From the NCBI GenBank assembly GCA_900546735.1, contig URDW01000010.1:1-24938 (forward strand): a stretch of DNA of 24,938 bases. The letters run 5' to 3'. A model generated the notes under the pieces. The model ran no database searches and had not been told where the DNA came from. It saw only the letters and a program-made list of their open reading frames with translations. Positions 17,762 through 24,494 of the stretch are shown here, in pieces. The translations under genes were made by a program, and so were the position numbers. Numbering within the stretch: position 1 is the first letter of the stretch; each line of letters starts with the position of its first letter. Origin of the DNA: an uncultured Oscillospiraceae bacterium. Its GTDB lineage: Bacteria > Bacillota > Clostridia > Oscillospirales > Acutalibacteraceae.

Positions 17762-17797
17762 AAGGACTGTTTCAAGCAAACAGTCCTTATTTTTTTG
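17762..17797 (+). terminator. Intrinsic terminator after the small helical protein gene
   Basis: A perfect 11-bp stem (AAGGACTGTTT at 17762-17772 with AAACAGTCCTT at 17778-17788), a 5-nt CAAGC loop, then A and seven T residues. It ends only 18 nt before the GTG start of the next gene. Confidence 0.93.
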
Positions 17798-17815
17798 TCT
17801 TTATCGGGTGATCGG

Positions 17816-19477
17816 GTGAAAAGAAAAAGCTACGTTTCAAACGCATGCCTGCTGGTCGTGTCTACCGTGCTGGTCAAAGTCATCAGCGTGCTTTACAAAA
17901 TTCCGCTGACGTCCTTGATCGGCGCTACAGGGCGCGGTTATTTCGGCATTGCCTATAATCTGTTTATCCCATTCCATGCTGTCTGCATGGGCGCGCTGCC
18001 GGTCGTGGTTTCCAAGCTGGTCAGCGAGGCTTCTGCCACAAACGATCTGGCGAAGATCGGCGCGCTGCGCAAAGCATCCTTTCGGCTGATGCTGCTGCTC
18101 GGCTGCGGTGCGATGGCGCTTCTGCTGCTGCTTGCGTGGCCTTACTGTATTTATGTGGGCGGCGGCAGCGGGGCATTTTACTGCATTCTTGCGCTTGCGC
18201 CGTCCATTGTGTTTTCGTGTCTGAGCGGCGCGCGCCGCGGTGTGTTTGAGGGGCGCATGAACATGACGCCTACGGCGGTGTCGCAGCTGATCGACAGTTT
18301 GTTTAAAGCGGTGTTCGGCGTGCTGCTTGCACGTCTGGCCATGGGCGCGCTTTACGAAGAATTCCTGACTTCGGGCACGGTTCTGGGGCAAACGGCTCAG
18401 AGTGAAATGGACGCGCTCAGCCTGATCTATCCGCTCACTTCCGCCGCTTCGCTCGGCGGTGTGCTGATTGGGGATGCGATCTCTTATTTTTATCTGGAGG
18501 CTGTCAACCAGAAAGAAAAACTCCTGAAAAAAGCGGCGGCGCCGGTCAAAAAAGCGACTTGCCGTGAACTGGTGCGCCTTTCGCTGCCGATCGCTGCCGC
18601 CACAGCCGTGTCCGGCATTGCGAATATCCTGGAGCAGTCCAGCATAAATTACTGCCTGGAAAATATGGATACGGCATTTTTAAAAACGGTTTATGCCGTG
18701 CCGATCGAGCTTTCGGGCACGGCAGACGGCGACATCCCGACGTACCTGTTCGGCGTTTATAATACGGTGCTGGATTTTAAAAACCTGGTGCCAATGCTGG
18801 CTGGTGCGCTCGGCGTGGCGGTCGTGCCGGCCATCAGCAGCACGCTGGCGCTGCGTCAAAAGGAAAACTGTGCTTACTATATGGAGACGGTCTTAAAGTT
18901 CTCTGTGATCCTCGGCGGCGGTGCGGGTTTCTGCTTTGCCGCCATGCCGGGACAGCTGATCGATGTGATTTACGGCCAAAGCAATCCGGACATTGCCGGC
19001 GCCGGCGCCGACGTTTTGGCGCTGTTCGGCTTTACCATGGTCACTTACGCCATGCTGTCGCCGTATGTGTGCGCCCTGCAGAGCGCCGGGCTCGGCAAAG
19101 ACACGATCCTGCCGTTTGCGCTTGGTGCGGCCGTAAAGGTTGCCGGGAATTTCCTGCTGTGCAAAACGCAGCTCGCCATGTGCGGCTTTGCGCTGTCGTC
19201 TTTTCTTGGGACTTTGTTTACACTGGTGTGGTGTTCTGCCGCTTTTCATAAAAAGACCGGCGTTAAGATCCGGTTCGCCGGCTGTATTCTGCGGCCGTTT
19301 CTGGCGTCGCTTCTTGTTTATTTCGGCGCAAATGTGCTGCAGAATCTAACTGTTTTTGGGGCAGAGTGGCTTAACACACTGTTTGCAGCCGGTGCGTCGC
19401 TGTCGATTTATGTCGTGTTTTTGTTCCTTTTCGGGATTCTTGACCTAAAGTCATTTAATTTGATACGAAAATGTTAA
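17816..19477 (+). CDS. yabM: MOP/MATE-superfamily lipid-linked precursor flippase, SpoVB/YabM type
   Basis: A 553-residue polytopic membrane protein with about 14 hydrophobic segments. The N-terminus, with YKIPLTSLIGATGRGYFG at about 27-44, is the signature start of the SpoVB/YtgP/YabM branch of the MurJ-like polysaccharide transporter family, thought to flip undecaprenyl-linked wall or polysaccharide precursors. In B. subtilis yabM precedes yabN(mazG)-yabO-yabP-yabQ-divIC, the same order as here. I set the start at GTG 17816: GGGTGAT at 17806-17812 matches the 3' part of an extended Shine-Dalgarno, and a start farther upstream (GTG 17744) would lie before the terminator hairpin. A role in sporulation or vegetative wall synthesis cannot be told from sequence. 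Confidence 0.85.
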   Translation: MKRKSYVSNACLLVVSTVLVKVISVLYKIPLTSLIGATGRGYFGIAYNLFIPFHAVCMGALPVVVSKLVSEASATNDLAKIGALRKASFRLMLLLGCGAMALLLLLAWPYCIYVGGGSGAFYCILALAPSIVFSCLSGARRGVFEGRMNMTPTAVSQLIDSLFKAVFGVLLARLAMGALYEEFLTSGTVLGQTAQSEMDALSLIYPLTSAASLGGVLIGDAISYFYLEAVNQKEKLLKKAAAPVKKATCRELVRLSLPIAAATAVSGIANILEQSSINYCLENMDTAFLKTVYAVPIELSGTADGDIPTYLFGVYNTVLDFKNLVPMLAGALGVAVVPAISSTLALRQKENCAYYMETVLKFSVILGGGAGFCFAAMPGQLIDVIYGQSNPDIAGAGADVLALFGFTMVTYAMLSPYVCALQSAGLGKDTILPFALGAAVKVAGNFLLCKTQLAMCGFALSSFLGTLFTLVWCSAAFHKKTGVKIRFAGCILRPFLASLLVYFGANVLQNLTVFGAEWLNTLFAAGASLSIYVVFLFLFGILDLKSFNLIRKC

Positions 19478-19492
19478 ATTTAGGCGAAAGTC

Positions 19493-19521
19493 TTGAAATT
19501 TCTCTTGTAATATTGTATTAT
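19493..19521 (+). promoter_or_regulatory. Predicted sigma-A promoter upstream of mazG
   Basis: TTGAAA at 19493-19498, a 17-nt spacer and TATTAT at 19516-19521, in an AT-rich gap between yabM and mazG. The distance to the mazG start at 19553 gives a leader of about 25 nt. No clear hairpin terminator for yabM precedes it. Confidence 0.7.
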
Positions 19522-19552
19522 ATAAAAAATTCCGATACAGCAGAGGCACGAC

Positions 19553-20365
19553 ATGGCCGTGGATTTTGAGTTTAAAGATACGTATACTATAGAAGATCTG
19601 GTTAAGATCGTTGCGCTTTTGCGCGCGCCGGACGGCTGCCCGTGGGACCGCGCGCAGACACATGAATCGATCAAAAAGAATTTTATAGAAGAAACGTACG
19701 AGGCTATTGAAGCAATCCATAAAAAAGACGCCTCTATGCTGAAAGAGGAACTGGGCGATGTGCTTTTGCAGGTGCTCTTGCATGCACAGATGGAGGCTGA
19801 GGCCGGCCGGTTCACATTTGCCGATGTGGCTGACGCGATTGCCGCAAAGCTGGTCTTTAGGCATCCGCATGTGTTCGGCAGCCGTACCGCGGCAGACGAG
19901 GCGCAGGCACTGGAAAGCTGGAACGACGCGAAAGCGGTCGAAAAGCAGTACCATTCCGCCGCAGACCGTTTAAACGCAGTGCCCAAAGAGCTTCCGGCGC
20001 TGATGCGTGCGCAGAAAGTGCAGTCGCGTGCTTCCAAGTGCGGGTTCGACTGGCCGCCGGGTGCACTCAGTGAGGTGCTTTCCAAAGTGTCTGAAGAGTG
20101 TGCCGAACTGCAGGCCGCTGCCGGCGCAAATGACGCAGCTGCTGTGCAGGAGGAACTTGGCGATCTGCTTTTTTCAGTCGTTAATGCCGCGCGTTTTGCC
20201 GGGCAGGATGCGGAGGAGGCGCTCAGCGCCGCCACTGAGAAATTTGTGCGCCGTATCACCCTTTGTGAAGAACTTGCCTCTGCGGCAGGTATAGATCCAA
20301 AGACTATGCGCCAGGACGAATTCGACCGCCTCTGGCAGCAGGCAAAGCAAAAAATTGAAAATTAA
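19553..20365 (+). CDS. mazG: Nucleoside triphosphate pyrophosphohydrolase MazG
   Basis: MazG hydrolyses (d)NTPs, including aberrant ones, to monophosphates and pyrophosphate. The 270-residue protein has both tandem MazG domains: an N-terminal one with CPWD (29-32), EETYEAIEA (46-54) and EELGDVLLQV (65-74), and a C-terminal one with EECAELQAA (181-189) and EELGDLLFSVV (200-210). FDWP (165-168) marks the boundary region. It lacks the N-terminal methylase-like domain of Bacillus YabN. AGAGG at 19542-19546 lies 6 nt before ATG 19553. It precedes hup and rqcP. Confidence 0.94.
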   Translation: MAVDFEFKDTYTIEDLVKIVALLRAPDGCPWDRAQTHESIKKNFIEETYEAIEAIHKKDASMLKEELGDVLLQVLLHAQMEAEAGRFTFADVADAIAAKLVFRHPHVFGSRTAADEAQALESWNDAKAVEKQYHSAADRLNAVPKELPALMRAQKVQSRASKCGFDWPPGALSEVLSKVSEECAELQAAAGANDAAAVQEELGDLLFSVVNAARFAGQDAEEALSAATEKFVRRITLCEELASAAGIDPKTMRQDEFDRLWQQAKQKIEN

Positions 20366-20394
20366 AATAAAAAAAGAAAATGGAGGAATTTTCA

Positions 20395-20667
20395 ATGAAC
20401 AAAACAGATCTTGTAGCAGCTGTTGCTGCAAAGACAGAGCTTTCCAAGAAGGATGCCGAAGCGGCTGTTTCCGCTGTTTTTGAGGCGGTTACCGAGGCGC
20501 TGAAAGACGGCGACAAAGTTGCACTTGCAGGTTTTGGTACATTCGATGTGAAGACCCGTGCTGCACGCACCGGCCTGAACCCCAGAACAAAAGAGACCAT
20601 TCAGATCCCGGCCACCAAAGTGCCTTTCTTCAAGGCAGGCAAGCCGCTGAAGGACGCTGTAAAATAA
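20395..20667 (+). CDS. hup: HU-family DNA-binding protein
   Basis: HU is a small, abundant histone-like dimer that bends DNA and compacts the nucleoid. The 90-residue sequence is a full [21 protein letters not shown] at the N-terminus, the [18 protein letters not shown] saddle and arm (about 46-63), and [15 protein letters not shown] at the end. ATG 20395 has GGAGGA at 20382-20387 with 7-nt spacing. The gene is closed by a strong terminator, consistent with a high-output short transcript. No separate promoter was clear in the 29-nt gap after mazG. Confidence 0.95.
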   Translation: MNKTDLVAAVAAKTELSKKDAEAAVSAVFEAVTEALKDGDKVALAGFGTFDVKTRAARTGLNPRTKETIQIPATKVPFFKAGKPLKDAVK

Positions 20668-20675
20668 AAATTTTG

Positions 20676-20702
20676 TCCGCCGGTCTTCCGGCGGATTTTT
20701 TT
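20676..20702 (+). terminator. Intrinsic terminator after hup
   Basis: An 8-bp stem (TCCGCCGG at 20676-20683 with CCGGCGGA at 20688-20695), a TCTT loop, then seven T residues to 20702. The T tract runs directly into the GGAG ribosome-binding site of rqcP. Confidence 0.93.
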
Positions 20703-20712
20703 GGAGCATTTT

Positions 20713-20952
20713 ATGAGACTGGACAAGTATTTAAAAGTTTCCCGCATCATCAAGCGCCGTACGGTCGCAAACGAGGCGTGCGACGCCGGCCGCGTGGAGG
20801 TAAACGGCAAAGTCGCGCGCGCTTCGTACGATGTGAAGCCTGGCGATGAGATCAAAATTTCTATGGGGCAGACGCCGCGCCGTTACCGTGTGCTGTCGGT
20901 CGTGGAGCATGCGCTGAAAGAAGATGCAAACAGCATGTATGAAATCCTGTAA
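20713..20952 (+). CDS. rqcP: S4-domain RNA-binding protein RqcP (YabO, Hsp15-like)
   Basis: A 79-residue stand-alone S4 domain: MRLDKYLKVSRIIKRRT at the N-terminus and VEVNGKVARASYDVKPGDEI (about 28-47). In B. subtilis YabO/RqcP acts with RqcH in ribosome-associated quality control, stabilising P-site tRNA on split 50S subunits during alanine tailing. Size and synteny (mazG upstream, yabP-yabQ-divIC downstream) fit that assignment better than E. coli Hsp15. ATG 20713 has GGAG at 20703-20706, 6 nt upstream, abutting the hup terminator T tract. There is no room for a promoter between that terminator and the start. Confidence 0.92.
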   Translation: MRLDKYLKVSRIIKRRTVANEACDAGRVEVNGKVARASYDVKPGDEIKISMGQTPRRYRVLSVVEHALKEDANSMYEIL

Positions 20953-20955
20953 CAT

Positions 20956-20997
20956 AAGCCTCCCGGAAGCGGCATATTATATTCCGGGAGGCTTTTT
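20956..20997 (+). terminator. Terminator-like hairpin between rqcP and yabP that contains the yabP Shine-Dalgarno
   Basis: A perfect 13-bp stem (AAGCCTCCCGGAA at 20956-20968 with TTCCGGGAGGCTT at 20982-20994), a 13-nt loop and a T run to 20997. The 3' arm contains GGGAGG at 20986-20991, exactly 8 nt before the yabP ATG at 21000, so a folded hairpin hides the only good ribosome-binding site for yabP. It may both end the rqcP transcript and limit yabP translation on read-through RNA. Confidence 0.85.
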
Positions 20998-20999
20998 CT

Positions 21000-21269
21000 A
21001 TGGAACAAGAGCTCAAAAACAATTATTTAAAAATTGAAAACAGGCAAAAGGCGGAACTCGGCGGCATCAGCGATGTGGAATATTTCAACGAAAGTGAGAT
21101 TTCGGCCGTTTCCAATCTCGGCAATGTGCTGATCCGGGGCGAAAAACTGCACATCGACCGCCTCAGCGTGGAAAATGAGACAATGGCGGTCTCCGGCACG
21201 ATCAGCGCCGTGATCTATTCTGAAAAAAGCGGACCTAAAAAAGGCTTCTTCGCCAAACTCTTTAAGTGA
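21000..21269 (+). CDS. yabP: Sporulation protein YabP
   Basis: YabP is a short protein needed with YabQ for spore cortex formation in B. subtilis, where the pair is expressed in the mother cell. The 89 residues contain the family core: a KIENRQKAELGGISDVEYFNE region (about 11-31) followed by LGNVLIRGEKLHI and a beta-rich VSGTISAVIY (about 64-73), ending in a basic tail. It has no membrane segment. Its SD (GGGAGG) lies in the stem of the preceding hairpin. The stop overlaps the yabQ start (TGATG). No good match to a sigma-E promoter was found in the short gap upstream. Confidence 0.9.
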   Translation: MEQELKNNYLKIENRQKAELGGISDVEYFNESEISAVSNLGNVLIRGEKLHIDRLSVENETMAVSGTISAVIYSEKSGPKKGFFAKLFK

Positions 21270-21724
21270 TGACGGATGCACTGATCGCTTTTGCCGTGCT
21301 CGGGGCGCTTTGCGGCGTGCTTTACGATGTGTTTTTTCTGTTTACCCGTATTTTCCGGCGCGGTGCCGTGCGCTTTTTGACAGATTTTTTATACTGTTTG
21401 TTGTGTGGATTTTTGTGCTTTATCTGTCTGGCTGCCTACTATGACGGCGCGCCGCGCGCCGTTTTCTTTGCTGTTTTTTTGGCGGCGCTTTTGCTTGTGC
21501 GCTTCACACTCGGCCGCATTTTAGATGCTTTTGTAACAAAAATCGCGTTCTTTATACATAAAATTGCTGCTGCGGCAGGCCACTTTGTGAATTTTCTGAA
21601 AAAAGGCTTGCAAAAGTGTACCGGGTCATTATATAATAAATATACTAAACGTAAACTTAGGCAGAAACGCCCGTCTGCCCATGCAAAGAAAAAGAAGAAA
21701 AAAGGTCATTCCCATGTTCGATGA
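21269..21724 (+). CDS. yabQ: Spore cortex biosynthesis protein YabQ
   Basis: A 151-residue membrane protein. Three hydrophobic segments at about 3-25, 36-57 and 63-80 are followed by an amphipathic stretch and a very basic tail with six consecutive lysines (140-145). YabQ is required for spore cortex synthesis in B. subtilis and localises to outer forespore membranes. Assignment rests on the GALCGVLYDVFF start, topology and position between yabP and divIC. Start ATG 21269 overlaps the yabP stop; the end overlaps divIC by 11 nt. Confidence 0.88.
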   Translation: MTDALIAFAVLGALCGVLYDVFFLFTRIFRRGAVRFLTDFLYCLLCGFLCFICLAAYYDGAPRAVFFAVFLAALLLVRFTLGRILDAFVTKIAFFIHKIAAAAGHFVNFLKKGLQKCTGSLYNKYTKRKLRQKRPSAHAKKKKKKGHSHVR

Positions 21725-22025
21725 GTTCCGTCTGAAAAACAGAAATAAAAAGTTCGGTTTTAAGGCCATCGCACTTGTGGCGATTACGGTGAGCGTCTCC
21801 ATCTTTGCCGTAAGCTTCGCTTCCCTCAGCGGCAACGCTGCCCGATTGAAGCAGCAAAAGGCCGACTATACGCAGCAGCTGGCGGAGCAAGAGGCTGAAA
21901 ATGAGCGCCTTTCCGCTATTTTGCAGTCTGACAACCGCGATGAATACATTGAACAAAAGGCCAGGGAAAAGGGCTATGTCAAATCGGGTGAGATCGTTTT
22001 TTACGACGCTGCATCCAGTCAATAA
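21714..22025 (+). CDS. divIC: Septum formation initiator, DivIC/FtsB family
   Basis: A 103-residue bitopic division protein that with FtsL and DivIB links the septal wall synthase to the divisome. It has a short basic cytoplasmic N-terminus, one transmembrane helix (about 17-36), an extracytoplasmic coiled coil (about 41-75) and the family end block EYIEQKAREKGYVKSGEIVFYD (split here at about 77-98). I chose ATG 21714, with AAAGG at 21701-21705, over ATG 21681, which would add a basic stretch read from inside yabQ. A strong terminator follows. Confidence 0.9.
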   Translation: MFDEFRLKNRNKKFGFKAIALVAITVSVSIFAVSFASLSGNAARLKQQKADYTQQLAEQEAENERLSAILQSDNRDEYIEQKAREKGYVKSGEIVFYDAASSQ

Positions 22026-22027
22026 TC

Positions 22028-22055
22028 AAAAGCCGAGTGTGACTCGGCTTTTTTT
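22028..22055 (+). terminator. Intrinsic terminator after divIC
   Basis: A stem of at least 10 bp (AAAGCCGAGT at 22029-22038 with ACTCGGCTTT at 22042-22051, one further A-T pair possible), a GTG triloop and a T run to 22055. It ends 13 nt before the next start codon, next to that gene's GTGAGG ribosome-binding site. Confidence 0.93.
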
Positions 22056-22068
22056 GTGAGGTTTTTGT

Positions 22069-22911
22069 ATGAAAGAGGTACAGGCGTCGGCCATCACAGA
22101 AATGGTGGCCGAACTTTGTGAAAAGGCCAATAAGATTTTGCCGAAAGATCTGGAAAGCCGCATTGCCGACTGCTGGCAGTGCGAGCAAAATACGCTTGCC
22201 AAAAGCATCCTCGGCGATTTGCAGCGCAATATGGATGCTGCCCGGCAGTTAAATATACCGGTCTGTCAGGATACAGGCATGGCCGTTGTGTTTGCCGAGG
22301 TGGGGCAGGATGTACATATTGCCGGTGATTTTGAGGCGGCTGTCAACGCCGGTGTGCACCTTGGCTATACGCGCGGCTTGCTGCGCAAAAGCGTGGTGCG
22401 TGATCCGCTTTTTGAACGTGTCAATACAGAGGATAATACGCCGGCTGTTTTGCATACGCGCCTCGTGCCCGGCGACCATATCTGCCTTACCGTAGCGCCA
22501 AAGGGCTTTGGTTCTGAGAACATGAGCGCGCTCAAAATGTTTACGCCCGCCGCCGGGGAAGAGGATGTTATTTCGTTCGTTGTGGATACGGTTCAAAATG
22601 CCGGCTCCAATCCGTGCCCGCCGGTCTGCATCGGCGTCGGCATCGGCGGTGATTTTGAGTTGTGTGCACTGCTGGCAAAAAAGGCGCTCTGCCGCAGCGT
22701 CAGCCGAAAAAATGACGATCCGGCCTATGCAGCGATGGAAGATACGATCTTGCAGCGGCTGAATGATTTAAATATCGGCCCGCAGGGCTTTGGCGGCAAC
22801 ACAACGGCACTGTCTGTTGCGATCGAAACATATCCCACGCATATTGCCGGCCTGCCGGTCGCGGTCAACGTGGGCTGTCACGTCACACGCCACGCATCGG
22901 GGGAGATATGA
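22069..22911 (+). CDS. Class I fumarate hydratase (or tartrate dehydratase) alpha subunit
   Basis: A 280-residue fumarase N-terminal-domain protein, the alpha subunit of two-subunit [4Fe-4S] hydro-lyases that interconvert fumarate and malate (or dehydrate tartrate). Cluster ligands are visible as CQDTG (C66), PPVCIGVGIGG (C187) and VGCHVTRH (C270), with KGFGSENMS (145-153) and GPQGFGGNTTALSV (237-250) conserved. ATG 22069 has GTGAGG 7 nt upstream. The beta subunit (about 180 residues), normally immediately downstream, is not in the window. It follows a terminator with only 13 nt between, leaving no room for a promoter. Fumarase and L-tartrate dehydratase cannot be separated with confidence, so no symbol is given. 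Confidence 0.88.
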   Translation: MKEVQASAITEMVAELCEKANKILPKDLESRIADCWQCEQNTLAKSILGDLQRNMDAARQLNIPVCQDTGMAVVFAEVGQDVHIAGDFEAAVNAGVHLGYTRGLLRKSVVRDPLFERVNTEDNTPAVLHTRLVPGDHICLTVAPKGFGSENMSALKMFTPAAGEEDVISFVVDTVQNAGSNPCPPVCIGVGIGGDFELCALLAKKALCRSVSRKNDDPAYAAMEDTILQRLNDLNIGPQGFGGNTTALSVAIETYPTHIAGLPVAVNVGCHVTRHASGEI

Positions 22912-24026
22912 TGAGTCTGCAGTACGCCGCGCCCTGCATTTTCGGGCTGGAGGGCCTGGCTGCCGATGAACTGCGCGGGATGGAAGCGCAAAATGTGCGT
23001 GCGGAAAACGGCCGCGTTCTTTTTGCCGGCGGGCAGGATATTCTGGTGCGCGCCAACCTTTGCTCACGCTTTTCAGAGCGCATTTTGCTTTTGCTCGGTG
23101 AATTTGAGGCACAAAGCTTTGAAGAACTGTTCCAGGGTGTAAAGCGGCTCGACTGGCCGTCTTTTCTCGGCCGGAAAGATGCGTTCCCGGTCAAGGGCTA
23201 CAGTTTGAATTCCAAGCTGCACTCTGTGCCGGACTGTCAAAAAATCATAAAAAAGGCCGTTGTGGAAAGCCTAAAGGCGCACTACCATGCCGACTGGTTT
23301 GAAGAAAGCGGTCCGGTGCACCAGATCCGTTTTTCTATTTTAAAAGACCGCGTATCCATAATGCTCGACACATCCGGCGCCGGTCTGCACAAACGCGGTT
23401 ACCGCGCTGTTTCAAATGATGCGCCGCTGAAGGAAACGCTGGCGGCCGCGCTTTGCAGCCTTTCCAGGTTGCGCCATTACCATATGCTTTACGACCCGTT
23501 CTGCGGCAGCGGCACGATTCTGATCGAGGGCGCTATGCTGGCCAACCATATCGCACCGGGGCTTGGGCGGTCATTTGCCTGTATGGACTGGCAGAAGATT
23601 CCGGAAAGCGTTTGGCGCCGGGAGCGAGAGCGTGCGCAGTCGCTCGTCAAGACGGATACGGATTTTATAGCTTTCGGCAGCGATGCGGATGCGTCAGCCG
23701 TGGCGCTTGCCGGGGAAAATGCCAAAAAGGCCGGCGTGGAAAAGTTCATGCGCCTTTCGGTGCAGGACATCGCCGGGTTTTCCCCATCGACCGAGCGCGG
23801 CACGCTGGTCACCAATCCGCCATACGGCGAGCGCATGCTGGACGTACAGACAGCGCAGAATATTTACCGTACGATGGGGCAGAAGTTTCCCCACCGGCGC
23901 GGCTGGAGCTACGGCGTGATCAGTCCGGACGAGCAGTTCGAGTCGTATTTCGGCCGCCGCGCCGACAAAACGCGCAAACTTTATAACGGCATGATCCCGT
24001 GCCGGTATTATATGTTCTTTAAATAA
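22911..24026 (+). CDS. THUMP-domain class I SAM-dependent RNA methyltransferase (RlmL N-terminal/YpsC type)
   Basis: A 371-residue methyltransferase predicted to make an N2-methylguanine in 23S rRNA, as in the RlmL/YpsC/UPF0020 family. An N-terminal ferredoxin-like and THUMP region (about 1-155) leads to the linker LHKRGYR (159-165). The catalytic domain has the SAM-binding DPFCGSGTILIEG (195-207) and the N6/N2-type active motif TNPPYGER (301-308). I chose ATG 22911 because GGGGAG ends 5 nt or more upstream, whereas ATG 22908 lies too close; the TGATG overlap with the fumarase stop also fits. It lacks the second methyltransferase half of E. coli RlmL, as is normal in Bacillota. Confidence 0.9.
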   Translation: MSLQYAAPCIFGLEGLAADELRGMEAQNVRAENGRVLFAGGQDILVRANLCSRFSERILLLLGEFEAQSFEELFQGVKRLDWPSFLGRKDAFPVKGYSLNSKLHSVPDCQKIIKKAVVESLKAHYHADWFEESGPVHQIRFSILKDRVSIMLDTSGAGLHKRGYRAVSNDAPLKETLAAALCSLSRLRHYHMLYDPFCGSGTILIEGAMLANHIAPGLGRSFACMDWQKIPESVWRRERERAQSLVKTDTDFIAFGSDADASAVALAGENAKKAGVEKFMRLSVQDIAGFSPSTERGTLVTNPPYGERMLDVQTAQNIYRTMGQKFPHRRGWSYGVISPDEQFESYFGRRADKTRKLYNGMIPCRYYMFFK

Positions 24027-24034
24027 AGAACTTG

Positions 24035-24066
24035 AAGACAGACAAACGGTGTCTGTCTTTTTTTTT
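24035..24066 (+). terminator. Intrinsic terminator after the methyltransferase gene
   Basis: A perfect 10-bp stem (AAGACAGACA at 24035-24044 with TGTCTGTCTT at 24050-24059), an AACGG loop and seven further T residues to 24066. Confidence 0.93.
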
Positions 24067-24107
24067 GTACAGGGCGCAGTTATTTTTTAAAAAATTTGCG
24101 AATACTA

Positions 24108-24135
24108 TTGACAAATGGAAAATATTTGCTAAAAT
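24108..24135 (+). promoter_or_regulatory. groESL sigma-A promoter
   Basis: A perfect TTGACA at 24108-24113, a 16-nt spacer and TAAAAT at 24130-24135. An AT-rich block at 24081-24096 just upstream could act as an UP element. The CIRCE operator begins 5 nt after the -10, so a bound repressor would cover the start site. Confidence 0.85.
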
Positions 24136-24139
24136 AGAT

Positions 24140-24166
24140 TTAGCACTCATGGACAGAGAGTGCTAA
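24140..24166 (+). promoter_or_regulatory. CIRCE operator (HrcA binding site)
   Basis: TTAGCACTC at 24140-24148, a 9-nt spacer and GAGTGCTAA at 24158-24166: a perfect 9-9-9 CIRCE inverted repeat. It predicts repression of groESL by HrcA and release on heat shock. hrcA itself is not in the window. Confidence 0.97.
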
Positions 24167-24201
24167 CATAGAAATTGTAAATTTTTATAGAGGTGACAGT
24201 T

Positions 24202-24486
24202 ATGACAATCAAACCCCTTGCAGACAGAGTGCTTATTAAGACTGTCAAGGCAGAGGAAACCACAAAAAGCGGTATCCTTCTTACCGCATCCGCCCAGGAA
24301 AAGCCTGAGGTCGCAGAAGTGATCGCGGTCGGCCCCGGCGGGAAAGTAGACGGCGAAACGGTCGAAATGTTCGTAAAGCCCGGTGACAAAGTGATCACCA
24401 GCAAGTATTCGGGCACAGAGATCAAAGTAGACGGCGAGAAGTACACGATCGTGAAACAGAGCGACATTCTTGCTGTAGTGGAATAA
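24202..24486 (+). CDS. groES: Co-chaperonin GroES
   Basis: GroES is the heptameric lid of the GroEL folding chamber. The 94-residue protein is complete: IKPLADRVLIK at the start, the mobile loop with SGILL (23-27) that docks on GroEL, EVIAVGPGG (39-47), VKPGDKVITSKYSGTEIK and the terminal DILAVVE. ATG 24202 has GAGGTGA at 24190-24195 with 6-nt spacing; an in-frame GTG at 24193 lies within this site. groEL starts 14 nt after the stop. Confidence 0.97.
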   Translation: MTIKPLADRVLIKTVKAEETTKSGILLTASAQEKPEVAEVIAVGPGGKVDGETVEMFVKPGDKVITSKYSGTEIKVDGEKYTIVKQSDILAVVE

Positions 24487-24494
24487 GGAGGTAA

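Noticed and set aside
17744..17815. Upstream GTG start adding 24 residues to YabM
   Set aside because: The added stretch is read through the terminator hairpin and has no ribosome-binding site; GTG 17816 gives the family N-terminus.
20969..20981. CATATTA and GCATATT in the hairpin loop as sigma-G -10 or sigma-E -35 elements for yabP
   Set aside because: No partner element at the proper spacing was found, and a start site there would leave no usable leader.
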